From NCBI GenBank assembly GCA_030407315.1, contig JALQPE010003140.1:1-64000 (forward strand): 64,000 nucleotides of DNA. Direction: 5' to 3'. Of the stretch, positions 28,847 to 40,208 are shown piece by piece; within the stretch, counting starts at the first letter, position 1; every line of letters begins with the position of its first letter. The position numbers were made by a program, and so were the translations under genes. The stretch comes from Asparagopsis taxiformis (lineage: Eukaryota; Rhodophyta; Florideophyceae; Bonnemaisoniales; Bonnemaisoniaceae). Below the pieces are notes generated by a model. It did not search any database, was not told where the DNA came from, and was given only the letters and a program-made list of their open reading frames with translations.

Positions 28847-30911
28847 CCTCGCCAGGGTCGGTGCGCCGCCGGCGACGGAAGCGTCCGTTTTGCCTGTCGA
28901 GGCTGCAGGGACCGTTGCCCCTGCTGTTGGTGACGCCGCGGCGTCTGTCTCCAGCCCGGAGTCACCGATAGTACCGGAGGTCGTACCCTCAGGTCGCGGG
29001 GTGACGGCGATGGCTGCGGCCACACGTTTACGTCGTTTACGTCGTGCTGAGGCAGCGACGCGCGCCGGAGAACCTCGTCGTGAGGGTTCGCCCGTGGCTC
29101 CCCGCCGGGATTCAACAGGGGCGGACGTTCCCGCGGGAACCGTGGGAACCTCCCTTCGTGATGGAGTCGCACTCGGCGTGAGTTCCCTGACCCACGCGTG
29201 GGCGGCGTTGCCTCGGATGGCTGTGTCGGACGAGGACGTGGCCACGCTGGCCAGAGATCGTTTGGACGCACGCGCGGTGGTCGAATTCATGCGAATCGCT
29301 GAGGACTCGTGGGGGCGTCGTGCCGGGCGTCGTTTCGCCTACGGGCCTGCGGGATCGGCTCGTTACCAGATCCCGGCGTCAATTCGTTGCGACCGCTCGT
29401 GGTTGCGTGACGCCGACGACGCGGTCTACGTAGACCAGATGGACGCGTATCTGTGGTCGGGGACGCCCGCTGAACCGCCGTTCACTACGTTGGCGTCCGT
29501 TTACGTGTGCCCGCGGACATTGACCGAGCGGCAGCGTGCTGAGTGGAAGACTGCGCTGTCGTTGAGCGTCATGTCTAACCGTGTCGTATCGTACGACGAC
29601 TACTTCGCGCTTCGTTACGCCGACGCGGACGACTATCGCGTGTCGCACGCGTCTACCTCGTTAGGTGTGACGTGTGAAGATTACTTCCCGGCGCTGCCCG
29701 ACGTGATGGGCGCGTATCCGTATCCCCGCGGGACATCTACGTTATTACCTCGCGTGGTACATTATATAATGTTTCACCGGCGCGGTGCAGGACGCGCCTG
29801 CGGCGGTGAAGGAACGCTTCCTCACAGCGGTGGACGTCGAGCATGCAGCGATGTTCGCTTGCTCGCTTCACGTAGAACGTCGTGTATTTGGGCGCGCGTG
29901 CCTTCTGCCGGAGTCCACGCTGGACTTCCTGGCAGATTACGAGTTGCTTCGTGCAATGCCGGTCGACGGCTCTGACATGTTCGTTTCCGTCACCAGCGTT
30001 CTGGCGGAGGCTCGCGGCGCCCTCGCGTTGGGACCGGAGTACTACTCTACGATAGTATCGTGTGGCCCTCCCGGATTACGCGACCGGGGATAACCAAGAG
30101 TTCGTCCAGGTACGCAGCGACGGCGCATACGTACCGCGGGACGCTTCCCGAGCCGAACGCCGTCGTGGCAATCGTTCTGGATACTTCGGCGGCCTCGGTG
30201 GCGCCAATCGACCTCGTGGGTCACGTTCGGGTCGTCGCGGCCATCAAGACGAAACGCCGCGTGCGCCGGACCCTCGTGAGCTCGTGCCACGCGAGGCTAC
30301 GGGAGGGGGCGACGTTGCCCATATCGGTCGTCCGGAGGTAGCCACGTTGGCCGAACGTATGCCTCGGTTCGTGAGCTTGGACGACCGCATCTCCGATGAG
30401 GATGCCCGTCGGCTTCTCGGTACGTCGATGGCCGCTCCGCCTCGTGCGGACGGTTGGGTTATTCGTTCCCTTATCACTTCCGTGGCTCGCGCAGCCGAGG
30501 ATTTCAGGGCCCAGACGTTGGACCTGACTGCCCGCTTGGCAACGGAACGCGCGATTTCGGAACGTCTCGCCGCGGCGACTCGTGGTTACGCACCATCCGT
30601 TGGTGGTCGTGACGATCCCTACGGGTATGGGAGTGGCGGTGGCTACGGAAACCCCGTTGGGTATGGCCACGCGGCGGCGTTCCTGCCACGCGACCCCGCT
30701 TCGGCGCGCCCTTCGGATTCGCGCAGTCAAGGGACTGCGGACCCTTACGCTAGGGATCCCGCATCGCGTCGCGAGCGAGCGAGCTCCCGTGGCCACGCAG
30801 ACCGTCGATCCGTACGCGCCGGGCTTCGTTCAGCCCAGTCGCAGCCACGATAGCCGCGGCGAAGGCCCTGGTCCGTATGACCCTGCGGGCAAGCGTTCGC
30901 GTCGCTACTAG
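28847..30911 (+). pseudogene. GC-rich gene of unknown family with three successive +1 frameshifts
   Basis: Not recognised. The first ATG in frame is at 29010 (MAAATRLRRLRR); coding-like sequence starts already at the sharp GC-rich boundary, so the 5' end may be truncated. Frame 1 carries MAVSDEDVATLARDRL and RYQIPASIRCDRSWL to about 29775. Coding continues one base over (QDAPAAVKERFLTAVDVEHA...ALGPEYYSTI) to about 30055, then another base over (ALPDYATGDNQEFVQVRSDG...) to about 30780, then again (VATQTVDPYAPGFVQPSRSH) to the TAG at 30911. The C-terminal third is Arg/Gly/Tyr-rich (GYGSGGGYGNPVGYG), as in RNA- or DNA-binding structural proteins. Base and codon use differ strongly from all neighbours, suggesting foreign origin. 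Confidence 0.5.
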
Positions 30912-32307
30912 GTCGTTCCTAGGTTAGTGCGTAGGCCTCGTAGGCTTTAGCATCGAGCTGCTTCGTAAACTTCGTCTTGTTTTCTGCGTAACTGCATGGC
31001 TCCGTTGAGCTTCGTAATACGTGTTAGCAGGTCGTCTGCAGCGGGGGAGGGGTGAGCGTTAAGCCCCTCCCCACAATTTTTTGTTGTGGCGTCTACCCCG
31101 TTGGGTGTCGTAGAGCTTTCGCAGCTCGTTCTTCGCGTTCGCGACGGCGCGTGCCCGTTGGCAGGTTCGTGTAATTTGTAATTATTCGGCGAAGCGGCGG
31201 CGCGTAGCGGCGGCTTTTCACTGCGAGTGGTACGTTAACCTCGATCGTTGAGCCCGTTGGCGTGCGTAGCATTTATTAACTAACTCGGAAATCGTTTCCG
31301 CTGTCGCTTCTCGTGCGAATAACCCCGTCGGGTGCCGAATTTCGTTGAGCGTACGAGCTCCTAGGCGCGTAGCACGTCGGTGCTAATTTTAATTTGCTCC
31401 GCTGAGCTGGACGGGGACATTTGTTGAACGTCAGGCCGGTGGCACGTGAGTCGGCTTGACGTTCTACGCCGTGGCGTGTACGCGGCAGTGCGTTGCGGTT
31501 TCGTTAACAACGTCGTTGCCGGCGGGCTTGGCTTTTCGTATAGCCGTTTACGTCATTAGCGCCGTCGCGCTTCACGTTTCTGTGGCTTCACGATAGCCAG
31601 TGGCGCAATAATTCCACTGATTCGCTTCGCGCGGTATCGTCGATTCGCTGCGGCGACTGTGGAGCGTTTCGTTCGCTTGCACGTTTCGTGGTGCGACGTG
31701 CACCTGGGCATCCGTAATGCTCGCCCTTACGCCGTTGCGTAATTTCGTTAATTCGCCTTGCGAACCCGACGGGGGCGCGATTGACGAAGTCCTTTCGCAT
31801 GCCCGCGGGCGTTGGAGGCTGCTACGTGAGCCAATTTTTCGCCGGCACGTTGCCTTCAGCTGTGCCGTTTACGTTGGCTACCAGTCTGTACGCCGTTGCG
31901 TGTCGACTTTCGTTCAGTGGGATCGACCCGTTGGGGTGCGTCGTTAGCGTTACGACGTCCGCGTACGCGCTCGTATCCTAGCCGACGTGGCCAGTGGCGC
32001 GCTCGCCTTCGAATTCGAGTGACGTTTAAGCTTCGTTAGCTTATTCAGTTGCGACGCGCACGTGCGCGTCTTAGTCTTTGTGACCGTACGTGGTCAACCC
32101 CTTTCGGGTTTTCTCGTGCGTTTCGACTAGCCGGCGGGCTTTCCATTTTCGCGCGTCGTTCGTTATGCCCGCGTGGCAGGACACCGTTGTGTCGTTTCGT
32201 GGTTGCCGTACGTGGCTGTCGTGTTCGGCGTTGTGCCTTGAGGTAGCGATAACGGTTCGCTGCCACCTCGCTTTCGTGACGTCAGCGTCTTCGTTCGCCT
32301 CCCGTTG
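30912..32307. other. GC-rich non-coding block
   Basis: About 1.4 kb, CpG-rich like the preceding gene, with recurring CCCGTTGG, GTGCGT and CGTTAG phrases but no sustained reading frame. It ends sharply at the inner border of the right terminal repeat (32308). May be the decayed remainder of the same insertion. Confidence 0.6.
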
Positions 32308-35127
32308 TCGTCTGTGTTTTCGGAAGTGGACGCGGACGTCCAGTCTCTCTAGTACGGGTCCTAGTCGGCCCCGAGATTTACTAGAACAAATGAACTTCCG
32401 CGTCCAAAAATAAAAATTTTTTGGATGCGGACGTCCACTTTCTCTAGTACATATGGCGGAATACTAGGACCCGACATCCACTTTCTGTAGTACATATGGC
32501 GGAATACTAGGACCCGATATCCACTTTCTCTAGTACGTTTGGCGGGATACTAGGGCTCGACATCCAGTATACAATATATCAGCGAAAACCGGGAGGGAAG
32601 AAATTACACCGGATGGTAAATTCAGGGCCCATATCGGACCGTATTTTATTCTCTCATTTTACGAAACTGCTGGTATACAATACGTCTCTCTAGAATAGGA
32701 AATACATATCTGGTCAGAATAGGAAATAAATACCCGGTTAGAATAGGAAATACGTATCCAGCCAGAATACGGAATATATATCCAGTCAGAATACGGAATA
32801 TGTATCCAGCCAGAATATGAAATACGTATCCAGCCAGAATACAAAATACCTGTCAGCATATCTTCGATCACCCATCTCCCTCACTATCGCGTTCTCCCTA
32901 CCATCCGAACGCCATGCACCACCATTCGCACATACTTCAAGAACCCTCACGACCTAGATTACAAAAAAATCCGCTCCTTCCCAATGCCATCCCCGCTTTT
33001 CTCGACACCACCCAGCCCATTAAATCATCAAGACATCAAACACGAACATGGTCAGCAAAATCTTACACCACTTGAAACCCACTCTCACTTCTATCGTATG
33101 CCCCAAAATATACACATACCAGAAACGCCTCACAGCTTCATTCCCCATCTTCCTAGATCCCTTCTTCACTCTCCTTGAGTCCTGCCGTTCCTGTTTCACC
33201 ACTCCTGCATCACATACAAAACATCAACCTCAACAGTCAGATTGAAAAGCAACGCTTACCACGCCAGATATCCTAGGAACTCCCTTACTTACCTCTCATC
33301 CATCCTACACACAATAAAAACCATGATCCAAAAACCTTGCAATGAATAATCATGGTCAGCAGTCCATATCTTCGCAAAACACATCCTGGCGCTCAATGAA
33401 ACTTACCTTCTGTCATCACCATTCCTGCATCACCTGCACAAAATCGAAATCAACAACAACAGTCGGGCTCAAAATCCACATGTCCCTCAGCATACTCTCA
33501 AAACTTCCGCACTTTCCTTCGCTCGACACAATACGCACCATGACTGGATAAGCTTCCAATGAATAAATATCGCATCAACTGCAATAGTCAGATTCGAAAC
33601 AAACAGTTCCCTCGATGCATACCCTCAGAACTCACTTACCCTCGTTTCATTCTACACACAATACAGACCAAAAGTCAAAAATCTCACAACCAACAAATGA
33701 AGTCAACATTCCGCATCTTCGCACCACCGGACTGCGCGCTAAATGCAACTTACCTTCCGTCATCACCATTCCTGCATCACCTACAAAAAATCGAAATCAA
33801 CAACAACAGTCGGACTGAAAACCCATGCTTCCCTCGCGGCATACCCTCAGAACTCACTTACCCTCGTTGTATCCTGCACACAATAGAAACCATAAGTCAA
33901 AAATTGTACAAAAAAATGTAGTCAGCATTCCATATCTTCGCGCAACTTAACTAGGCGCTCAATGTAACTTACCTTCCGTCATCACCATTCCAGAATCACC
34001 TACACAAAATCAATATCAACCACAGCAGTCAGACTCAAAACCCACATTCCACTCACTGCACCCCTCAAATGCTCGCCTACCTCCCTTCCACCCTTCAGCA
34101 ATTATGCACCATGAATCACTAAGCTCCCAATAAATAAATATTGCATAAAAGACGACAGTCAAATTCAAAACAAACACTTCCCTCGCTTCATACCCTCAGG
34201 ACGCACTTAACCTCTTCATCTCGTTGCATCATACAAACAATACAACCAATAAGTCACAAATCGTGCAACGAAAAAATGTAGTCAGCATTCCATTTCATCG
34301 CGAAACCTGTCTTTAAGCTCAATGAAACTTACCTTACTTCATCACTATTCCTGCACCACCTATACAACATCAAAATGAACCAGAACAGTCAGACTAAAAA
34401 CCCATGCATCCCTTATTGCACACCCGCGAGACTCACTTACTTACCTGCCTCCCATCGTTCACAACATGCAAACCATGACTCACGAAGCTTCTAATGAATC
34501 AATATCGCATCAACGACAACAGTACGACTCAAAACACACGCTTCCCTCGCTGCATACTCTCCAAACTGGCATACTCACCGTCGTTCTATCCTCTACACCA
34601 AAGAAAGGAAACACGACCAAAGAACCTCAGCCAGTGACGGCGGAGAAGTGGAATTCCACAGGTTAACCTGCGGCGTCGACTGGACAGCTTTCAACGTCAG
34701 CTTAAGTCCTGCTGTGCATACTCCATATCATCGCCGGTATTGAGATTAATAATGACCCAAGCCATGGTCTCTGAACTCCCGAATGATGAGATCCGGATCG
34801 AGAACATCGAAATGGTATAATCATATATATCACAATCCATTTGCTTCCCTTAAATGATCCCTGTAATATCCACTGTAAAGCACAAACTTATTCCATGAAG
34901 TTCGCAATTAATATAATTTTATTATTTCAAATGAATTAATTGAAAATCCATCTCCCACGGCGGTCATTCGTCCTTCCAAGCACACGTTTCCAGCAAAATG
35001 TGTGACCTAGCAGTAGGTGATGATTGATCGCTCAGGCACATTCCACCATTGGGCTGCCAGAAGTGAGCACAAAACTGATACCCACAAAACCACGAGAACA
35101 TTACAAACGAGGTCTCGAACGCACATT
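32308..35127 (-). repeat. Right terminal inverted repeat of the 20 kb element
   Basis: Reverse-complement counterpart of 15085-17781, diverged: three 43-bp units (32430-32575), an expanded block of CAGCCAGAATA repeats (32690-32850), splice-like cassettes reading CTTACCTTCTGTCATCACC on the plus strand (33410-34360), the GATCCGGATC block (34791-34800) and the AATTAATTGAAAA block (about 34935). Confidence 0.85.
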
Positions 35128-35329
35128 TAGAATACAATATAAATACTATACAACAAACTCTACTCGCTATCTCAGACGACGCGGCTCACAAGTGGCGTAG
35201 TCCCAATTTTCCGTAACGCCTTTCCTGGTGCATAAAAGTAAAAAAACACGTCAAAACTTATATCAGAAATGAGTGCAAGAGTTTTCTGCACGGGAGATGA
35301 TGGGCCACCAAATTGACTTTTGGGAAATT
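35128..35329. other. Flank of the nested element
   Basis: No gene. If the nested element is removed, this joins to the 5' flank of the transposase gene and may contain its original promoter. Confidence 0.35.
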
Positions 35330-36930
35330 TTAGAATTTCTGGGCTGGCCAGCAATGCAATTGAGCCGGACATCCACCAGACGTCCATTCTGGGTTGTTCG
35401 TGTGCTGCTCACATCCACGCATTACAGCAACCACGCAGGCGGGCCCACTGCTCATACGAAGTGCACGTAGTATGTGCAGCATGATGGATGAGTAGTGTTT
35501 GTCGTGAGAAAGTGGGGTGGGAGCATGTCGAAACAAGGACCGAAACTTCGCCCTGGCGTATTGAGCCTGAGCCTGGAATCGATCCTTCGTGAGATGTGGC
35601 TTTGCTTACAGTTGATGCTTACAGAAGCCAGCGATGGCCCCGCTCGGGGCGTCGGATGGCTTCTTCTGGGGCCGTTGTGGCCAGATTAGACACCTTGATT
35701 TGAATTGAATTTTGAGCCATTCTCAAAAACATGCACATGTGAACATGTTTTTGAGATGGGGGTGTGCCGTACGGCACTTTCGACCGCCCAAATCGATATA
35801 ATTTTGCAATTTTTTTTCTGACTGAAATTTTAGAATTTCTGGGCTCGCCAGCAATGCAATTGAGCTGGACATTCACCGGACGCCCATTTCAGGTTGGTCG
35901 AGTATTGCATATGGATACAGTTTTGCAGCTATTTCTCAGCCCAACATTTTAGAATTTCAGGGCTGACCAGCAATGTAACCGAGCCGGACTTCCACTGGAC
36001 GTCCATTTCAAGTTAGGCGAGTGCTGCACATTTGCTCGCATCGCAGCAACTAAGCAAGTGTTGAGAGCACCGAGATGCCATGCAGACAAGAGGGAATCGG
36101 CTGCAAACGGCTTCCCTGGTCGGCGGCTGGATGTCTGGATGTGAATGGCTGCAAGCATGGAAATCTTGCTACCGCACGGCGCATACACACTGCAGCAGCA
36201 CATCACTGACGCATGCGAAAGTTGGGTGCTGCAGTGCGTGGTTGTTTGTGTGTTTGTGTGTGTATGACGAACCTTGTGGTATCCCTAGGCGTGCACTGGT
36301 GCAAAAGTTTGGACTGCCCCATCGGTCGTACTTTGACGCATTTACATGCATCGGAGAACGACCAAGGATGTAGAGCAGCAATCGCTGTTGGCTGAGCGTC
36401 CAAACTAGAGGGCTTTGGGCAATGGTTCTATAGCAGTCATTTATAGGACGCCCACCGTTGATGACTGAGATCCACGGTGTGTTTAGCATTCATGGTGTTG
36501 TCCTGCATTGGCGGACGTCGAAGACGAGTACTTCCAGTGAGCGTCCAAGGTGAACAGCTCAGCAGAGGATTATGATGTGGATGTGAAGGCATGGATGAGG
36601 CCAGCAGGAACGTTTCTGCAAGATGGGCGTGAGTGGGTAAGTGAGCGGGGAGGGGCCGCTCGGGGCGCTTGGTAGCTTCTGGGGCCGTTGTGGCCAAATT
36701 AGAATCAAGCCTATGTCCGGCGGACGTCCTGAATTGCTTTATTTTTTGGGCTATTCTCAAAAACATGCACATGTGAACATGTTTTTGAGATGGGGGTGTG
36801 CCGTACGGCACTTTCGACCGCCCAAATCGATGTATTTTTGCATTTTTTTCTGACTGAAATTTTAGAATTTCTGGGCTCGCCAGCAATGCAATTGCGCTGG
36901 TCATTCACCGGACGTCTATATGCGCTCAAG
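35330..36930 (+). repeat. Repeat A copies, forward orientation, interrupted
   Basis: Blocks at about 35330-35700, 35700-35900, 35935-36030 and 36640-36920 match repeat A, with the TGCCGTACGGCA palindrome at about 35766-35777 and 36799-36810. Between 36030 and 36640 is unrelated sequence with no supported gene. These copies are inverted relative to 8820-9390. Confidence 0.8.
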
Positions 36931-37068
36931 CGATTGCTGTCTGCTTCAAATACCTGAGACATTATTGCCCCACACGACATAAAGTCCCCCAACATGCGAC
37001 GCCCATCAAACATAAACAATTTCATCCTCTTACTACATTCTAGTCGCACACATACATCCATATTCCAA

Positions 37069-37738
37069 AAAAATGTCATTTAAACACCACCACTCCCGCT
37101 TCATCGTACGCCAATACCGCCCAGTCGCCCAGCAGACAAGCTAGCCGTGCAGAAAATAAGCACCGCCATCTACGACGGAAACGACTGGATCTCATCATCG
37201 CTCTCAGCATTTCCAACAAGCCCAACATGTTTCCCCTACGTCACCCTGCAAAACGATATCATTGTATACTTCTGCATTCTCCGTCAATTGCATCCATTCA
37301 ATCTGCGCAATGAATTCTTCAATCTCGAAGCCGGCCGGGTTTTCTGCCCATCCTGCAATAAAGGCATTGGAGAAAGTTCTCTAGCAATGGCCACTAAAGC
37401 CTTGATGCAACTACACGGTGCTGATTGCTTCTATCGCTTCCTCAAATCTGTCGACATTACACAACATACCATCCATCCGACACATTTCCAAACTAAACTA
37501 GACTGTTCATTGACAAACTCGTGTGTAGCCCCATTTAGACCACTCACCACTGGTATCTGCTGAGTCACCGCGCACTGCCCTGGTGCTCCCTCCTGAATTC
37601 GCTTGGGCTGTCTCAATACATTCCGTACTATGCCTATGAAGCAGTCCCGTTATGGATCAGCGTTCTGCGTGTTCAGCACATCATCCCCACGGTACCAGAG
37701 CTGCAATTTCTCAGCGGTACGGGTATCATCAATCCTTA
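37069..37738 (+). pseudogene. Unrecognised gene remnant
   Basis: An ATG at about 37073 opens MSFKHHHSRFIVRQYRPVAQ and meets a TAG after 23 codons. Another frame then carries about 137 codons to 37563 (WISSSLSAFPTSPTCFPYV, RVFCPSCNKGIGESSLAMA), and two further frames carry PPEFAWAVS and QYIPYYAYEAVPLWISVL to a TAG at about 37738. The residue mix looks protein-like throughout; the CPSC motif may be a broken zinc knuckle. At least three frame breaks make it a remnant. Function unknown. Confidence 0.4.
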
Positions 37739-37746
37739 GCACAGAT

Positions 37747-38110
37747 CACTACGGTGTTGGGAATGAAAAAAGACAGTAAATTTACTGTCTGAGACAGTAA
37801 AAATTACTGTCTGGCCAAGACAGTGCGCGGAGACAGTAAAATTTACTGTCTGGAAATTTCAGAATACTGCTGCAGCAATAAACTGGCACGAAATCTGGGC
37901 AGTACCAAAAACAGTAAAATTTACTGTCCAGAACAGTAAATTTTACTGTCCGGAAGTGTTGCCGCCAGACAGTATGTGCAGACAGTACATTTTACTGTCT
38001 GAGGCAGTGCATTGTATTGTATTACTGCACTGTCTGGGTAAATCTGTAGACAGTAGTGTAGATAGCAAATTGTATTGTCTGCGGGTAGTACCGTGTATTG
38101 GTTCACAACA
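37747..38110 (+). repeat. CACTA-type element end with subterminal ACAGTA palindromes
   Basis: Begins CACTACGGTGTTG, the same 13 bases (as complement) that end the left inverted-repeat arm at 52178-52190. It is followed by dense ACAGTAAATTTACTGT-type hairpins. Flanking AT before 37747 and AT after 52190 could be a 2-bp target duplication. This is a candidate left end of the element that forms the left arm. Confidence 0.6.
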
Positions 38111-38949
38111 CTGTCTCGTGGAGTGGACTTGAGAGGAAATATGGAGCATAGTGTTGGTGTGAAGGTAAATATTGGAATGGTGTAATGGTGTGTGGTATAC
38201 GAAGATAGTAATTGTGGTCGAGCTTTACAGATATTTGTAGGTAGCGAAGTTAGTACGAGGGAGGATAAATGAAAGAGGATAGCAGATCGACCGACCTAGA
38301 ATGGGATTGAGGTTTCTAGTCTCAGTGAAGCCTATTCTGCCAATAGAGAATAGAATCATGTTTATGTCAGTTGGGATAGGAGATGACACTATCGATTTTA
38401 GTGCGATGACAATTAGAATCGTGCTGAAGGGCCTGCAATCGCTGAGGAATGTGACGTCATATTCCTCAATTTCCGAACGGAAGTTGGGAATAAATAGGAG
38501 TTCACGAATGGGAGCAGCGATGCACAAAATTGGTGCAGAAAGAGCTTTTCGAGCTAATCACTGAGGCTTCCGTGAAGGAACTGAAACAGATACGGAAGAG
38601 TGTTCCATAGTTGATTACTTTCTCAATTCGAGAGCTATTTGCGATCATAGTCGCGATGCGCCGAGTGAACCAAAGCGTAAACAGCTGTTATCTCCTCTGG
38701 TGCCGTCTCCATGTTGAATCCTGCGACTTGTACATGTGTGAGAGATGCTGACAATGTGAACATCGCCAGTATGCGAAACAGCCAATTGTCGAGCAGAACG
38801 TGTGTTGAGACAGCTGTTCGGAAATGGGTTTTTCTGGCGCACAGAAAGGCTGATTGCAAGATTTTCCAAACGCCTCACGCCACAAAACACACGCTTTCAA
38901 CAATATATCCAACAAAAAATTTCATGGATCAAGCCGCCAACCACAATTC
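38111..38949. other. No supported gene
   Basis: An 87-codon open frame at 38301-38564 (MGLRFLVSVKPILPIENRIM) has mixed hydrophobic content but no family resemblance and no supporting context. Confidence 0.3.
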
Positions 38950-39230
38950 ATGACAACCAATCATCAGTTCACTCTCGCCAATGTGCAAGTAGCATTAATG
39001 CTAGTGTGGTCAATTGACCACACTCGACCGTGGCAAACAAGTATCGCAAGCGGATCGTTATCTCATCGCCTTGCGTAGTTGGCAATCCGCACAGTCCATA
39101 CGCACGCAATTGATTGACACCAATGCGACGCCACACGCGCTTCTGTTCGTCGCTACCACGCTGCATCGTCGCTTCCAAACCGATTGGTTGATGTTCACCG
39201 ATGACGCACAGCGCATTGACGCCTTTTGAA
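38950..39230 (+). pseudogene. Fragment resembling the N-terminus of an importin-beta-family receptor (transportin-3/importin-13 type)
   Basis: An ATG at 38950 gives FTLANVQVALMLVWS; after a shift near 39010 the next frame gives QADRYLIALRSWQSAQSI and HALLFVATTLHRRFQTDW to a TGA at 39227-39229. The spacing and residues follow the first HEAT repeats of transportin-3-like proteins: L-x-x-V-x-x-A-L, then A-x-x-[WY]-L-x-x-x-Q-x-S-x-x-[AS]-W, then F-x-A-x-T-L-x-x-K/R. The rest of such a protein (about 900 aa) is absent. The frame break lies in a palindrome, GTGTGGTCAATTGACCACAC (39003-39022). Likely a captured or decayed host gene piece. Confidence 0.35.
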
Positions 39231-39884
39231 TCCCGCTTCTCGCGCTCGCGCTCCCCCTTCACCACCTCCGGGCTCTTTTTCTTCGCGCACGCGTGCCACT
39301 TTGCGATGGCAAATGTGTGATCGTCACTGCGCGACTCTAGGTGGCTCGACCTCCGTCGCGTCTTCTCTGAGGAACACGTGCACATTTTTCACGTCATGTC
39401 GGCGGTCGTGCTCGAGTTTCGACACGCCGAGACACAGCTTTTGCACCGCTTTTGTGCACAAAATGTCCACGTTGTTCTGCAGACCTCCCTGTTTATGCTG
39501 GCCATTTTGCATGTCAATCTTCCCGCCTGTCTCAACCGTGCGGCGTTGCGTAATGCGCGTGCCGTTCTCACTTTTTTGCAAGCCTGGAAGGCCTATTCGA
39601 GCGACCCGGCAGTTCTTCCAACTGTCATTGCAATCCGTTTGTACATGCATCTTTACTGGTCACACCATTAATCTCACACGTGTTATTTCAACGATATGAT
39701 TACGATGTCACTAGTTACGGAAAGATTGATACGTCTGCTCGCTTTCTCACGAGTCAATTCACCCATTTCGGTCTCGTGCCTACTGCCGAAGAGGAGCCTA
39801 GCTTTATGGACAAACATTAGGACTGAAAAATGTATCTAATTCAAGTAAGCTTCCTAGAATTTCACAAGCTATGCTCGATACTAA
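39231..39884. other. Degenerate, possibly gene-derived
   Basis: Short protein-like stretches in different frames (ARAVLTFLQAWKAYSSDPAV at 39550-39610; RYDYDVTSYGKIDTSARFL at 39690-39750) suggest more decayed exonic sequence. No gene model is supported. Confidence 0.25.
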
Positions 39885-40208
39885 GCGAGGGGATGGCGAT
39901 GAGCTCTACACAGTCAACTACGATGACCCCCGATGTGGTTCACATTCGTCACAGTACCAGTCGGGGAGACTCCTACCTCTCAGATGGTGTCCCGGTGACT
40001 CCAAGACGCCACTGCTTTGTCCAATCCTGGTCCTAAGAAGATGACGGGTTACGCTATGTGTGACGTACATGAGTACCATGGAAACGTGAGTGGGAATGGT
40101 GATAGTGGGATTACTGGAGTGATGGGAGATGAGTCTGGGGAGAAATCATACAGTTTCTATACACCTGACGGGTATTGGTGGAATATAATTGAATGGAATG
40201 ATGTGTGA
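39885..40208 (+). pseudogene. Remnant with a Tudor-like strand motif
   Basis: GDELYTVNYDD at about 39895-39930 resembles the Y-x-V-x-Y-D-D strand of Tudor-like barrels. After frame changes, the frame from about 40017 reads GPKKMTGYAMCDVHEYHGN and EKSYSFYTPDGYWWNIIEW to a TGA at 40206-40208. It has no ATG at its start. Possibly related to the reader-type gene at 24613; this is a weak call. Confidence 0.25.

Larger units (their letters stand above)
15085..35127. mobile_element. ~20 kb DNA transposon with ~2.7 kb terminal inverted repeats and chromatin-modifying cargo
   Basis: The sequence from about 15085 inward matches the reverse complement of the sequence from about 35127 inward: TGTG...TTCGAGAC near both tips, TTTTGTGCTCACT, TTTTCAATTAATTCATTTG, the GATCCGGATCT block, splice-like repeat cassettes, the 43-bp unit, ending at ACACAGACGA (17781) and its complement (32308). 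Inside are an oxygenase-like gene, a ParB-methyltransferase-SET gene, a Tudor-like gene, a coiled-coil gene and a GC-rich block. No transposase was recognised inside. Element tips are uncertain by some tens of bases and no target-site duplication could be fixed. Confidence 0.75.
8820..36930. mobile_element. Putative CACTA/Plavaka-like element (split by the nested 15085-35127 element)
   Basis: Removing the inner element would leave about 8 kb: repeat A (reverse), coiled-coil gene, transposase gene, repeat A (forward). This two-gene design resembles En/Spm elements (accessory TnpA plus transposase TnpD). Exact ends and a target-site duplication were not identified, and repeat A also occurs elsewhere in the window, so the limits are approximate. 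Confidence 0.4.

Noticed and set aside
28777..29290. Minus-strand frames of 163-164 codons and other minus-strand frames to 30796
   Set aside because: GC-rich sequence has few stops on either strand; the plus-strand pattern is more protein-like and continues across frames.
28847..30911. LTR-retrotransposon gag gene
   Set aside because: No CCHC knuckle, no long terminal repeats and no pol gene adjacent; the RG/GY-rich tail alone is not enough.
15085..35127. Polinton/Maverick or giant-virus-derived element
   Set aside because: No polymerase B, retroviral-type integrase, packaging ATPase or capsid signature was seen.
39226..39699. 157-codon plus-strand frame as a gene
   Set aside because: Ser/Cys/Pro-rich shadow composition and overlapping alternative frames that look more protein-like.
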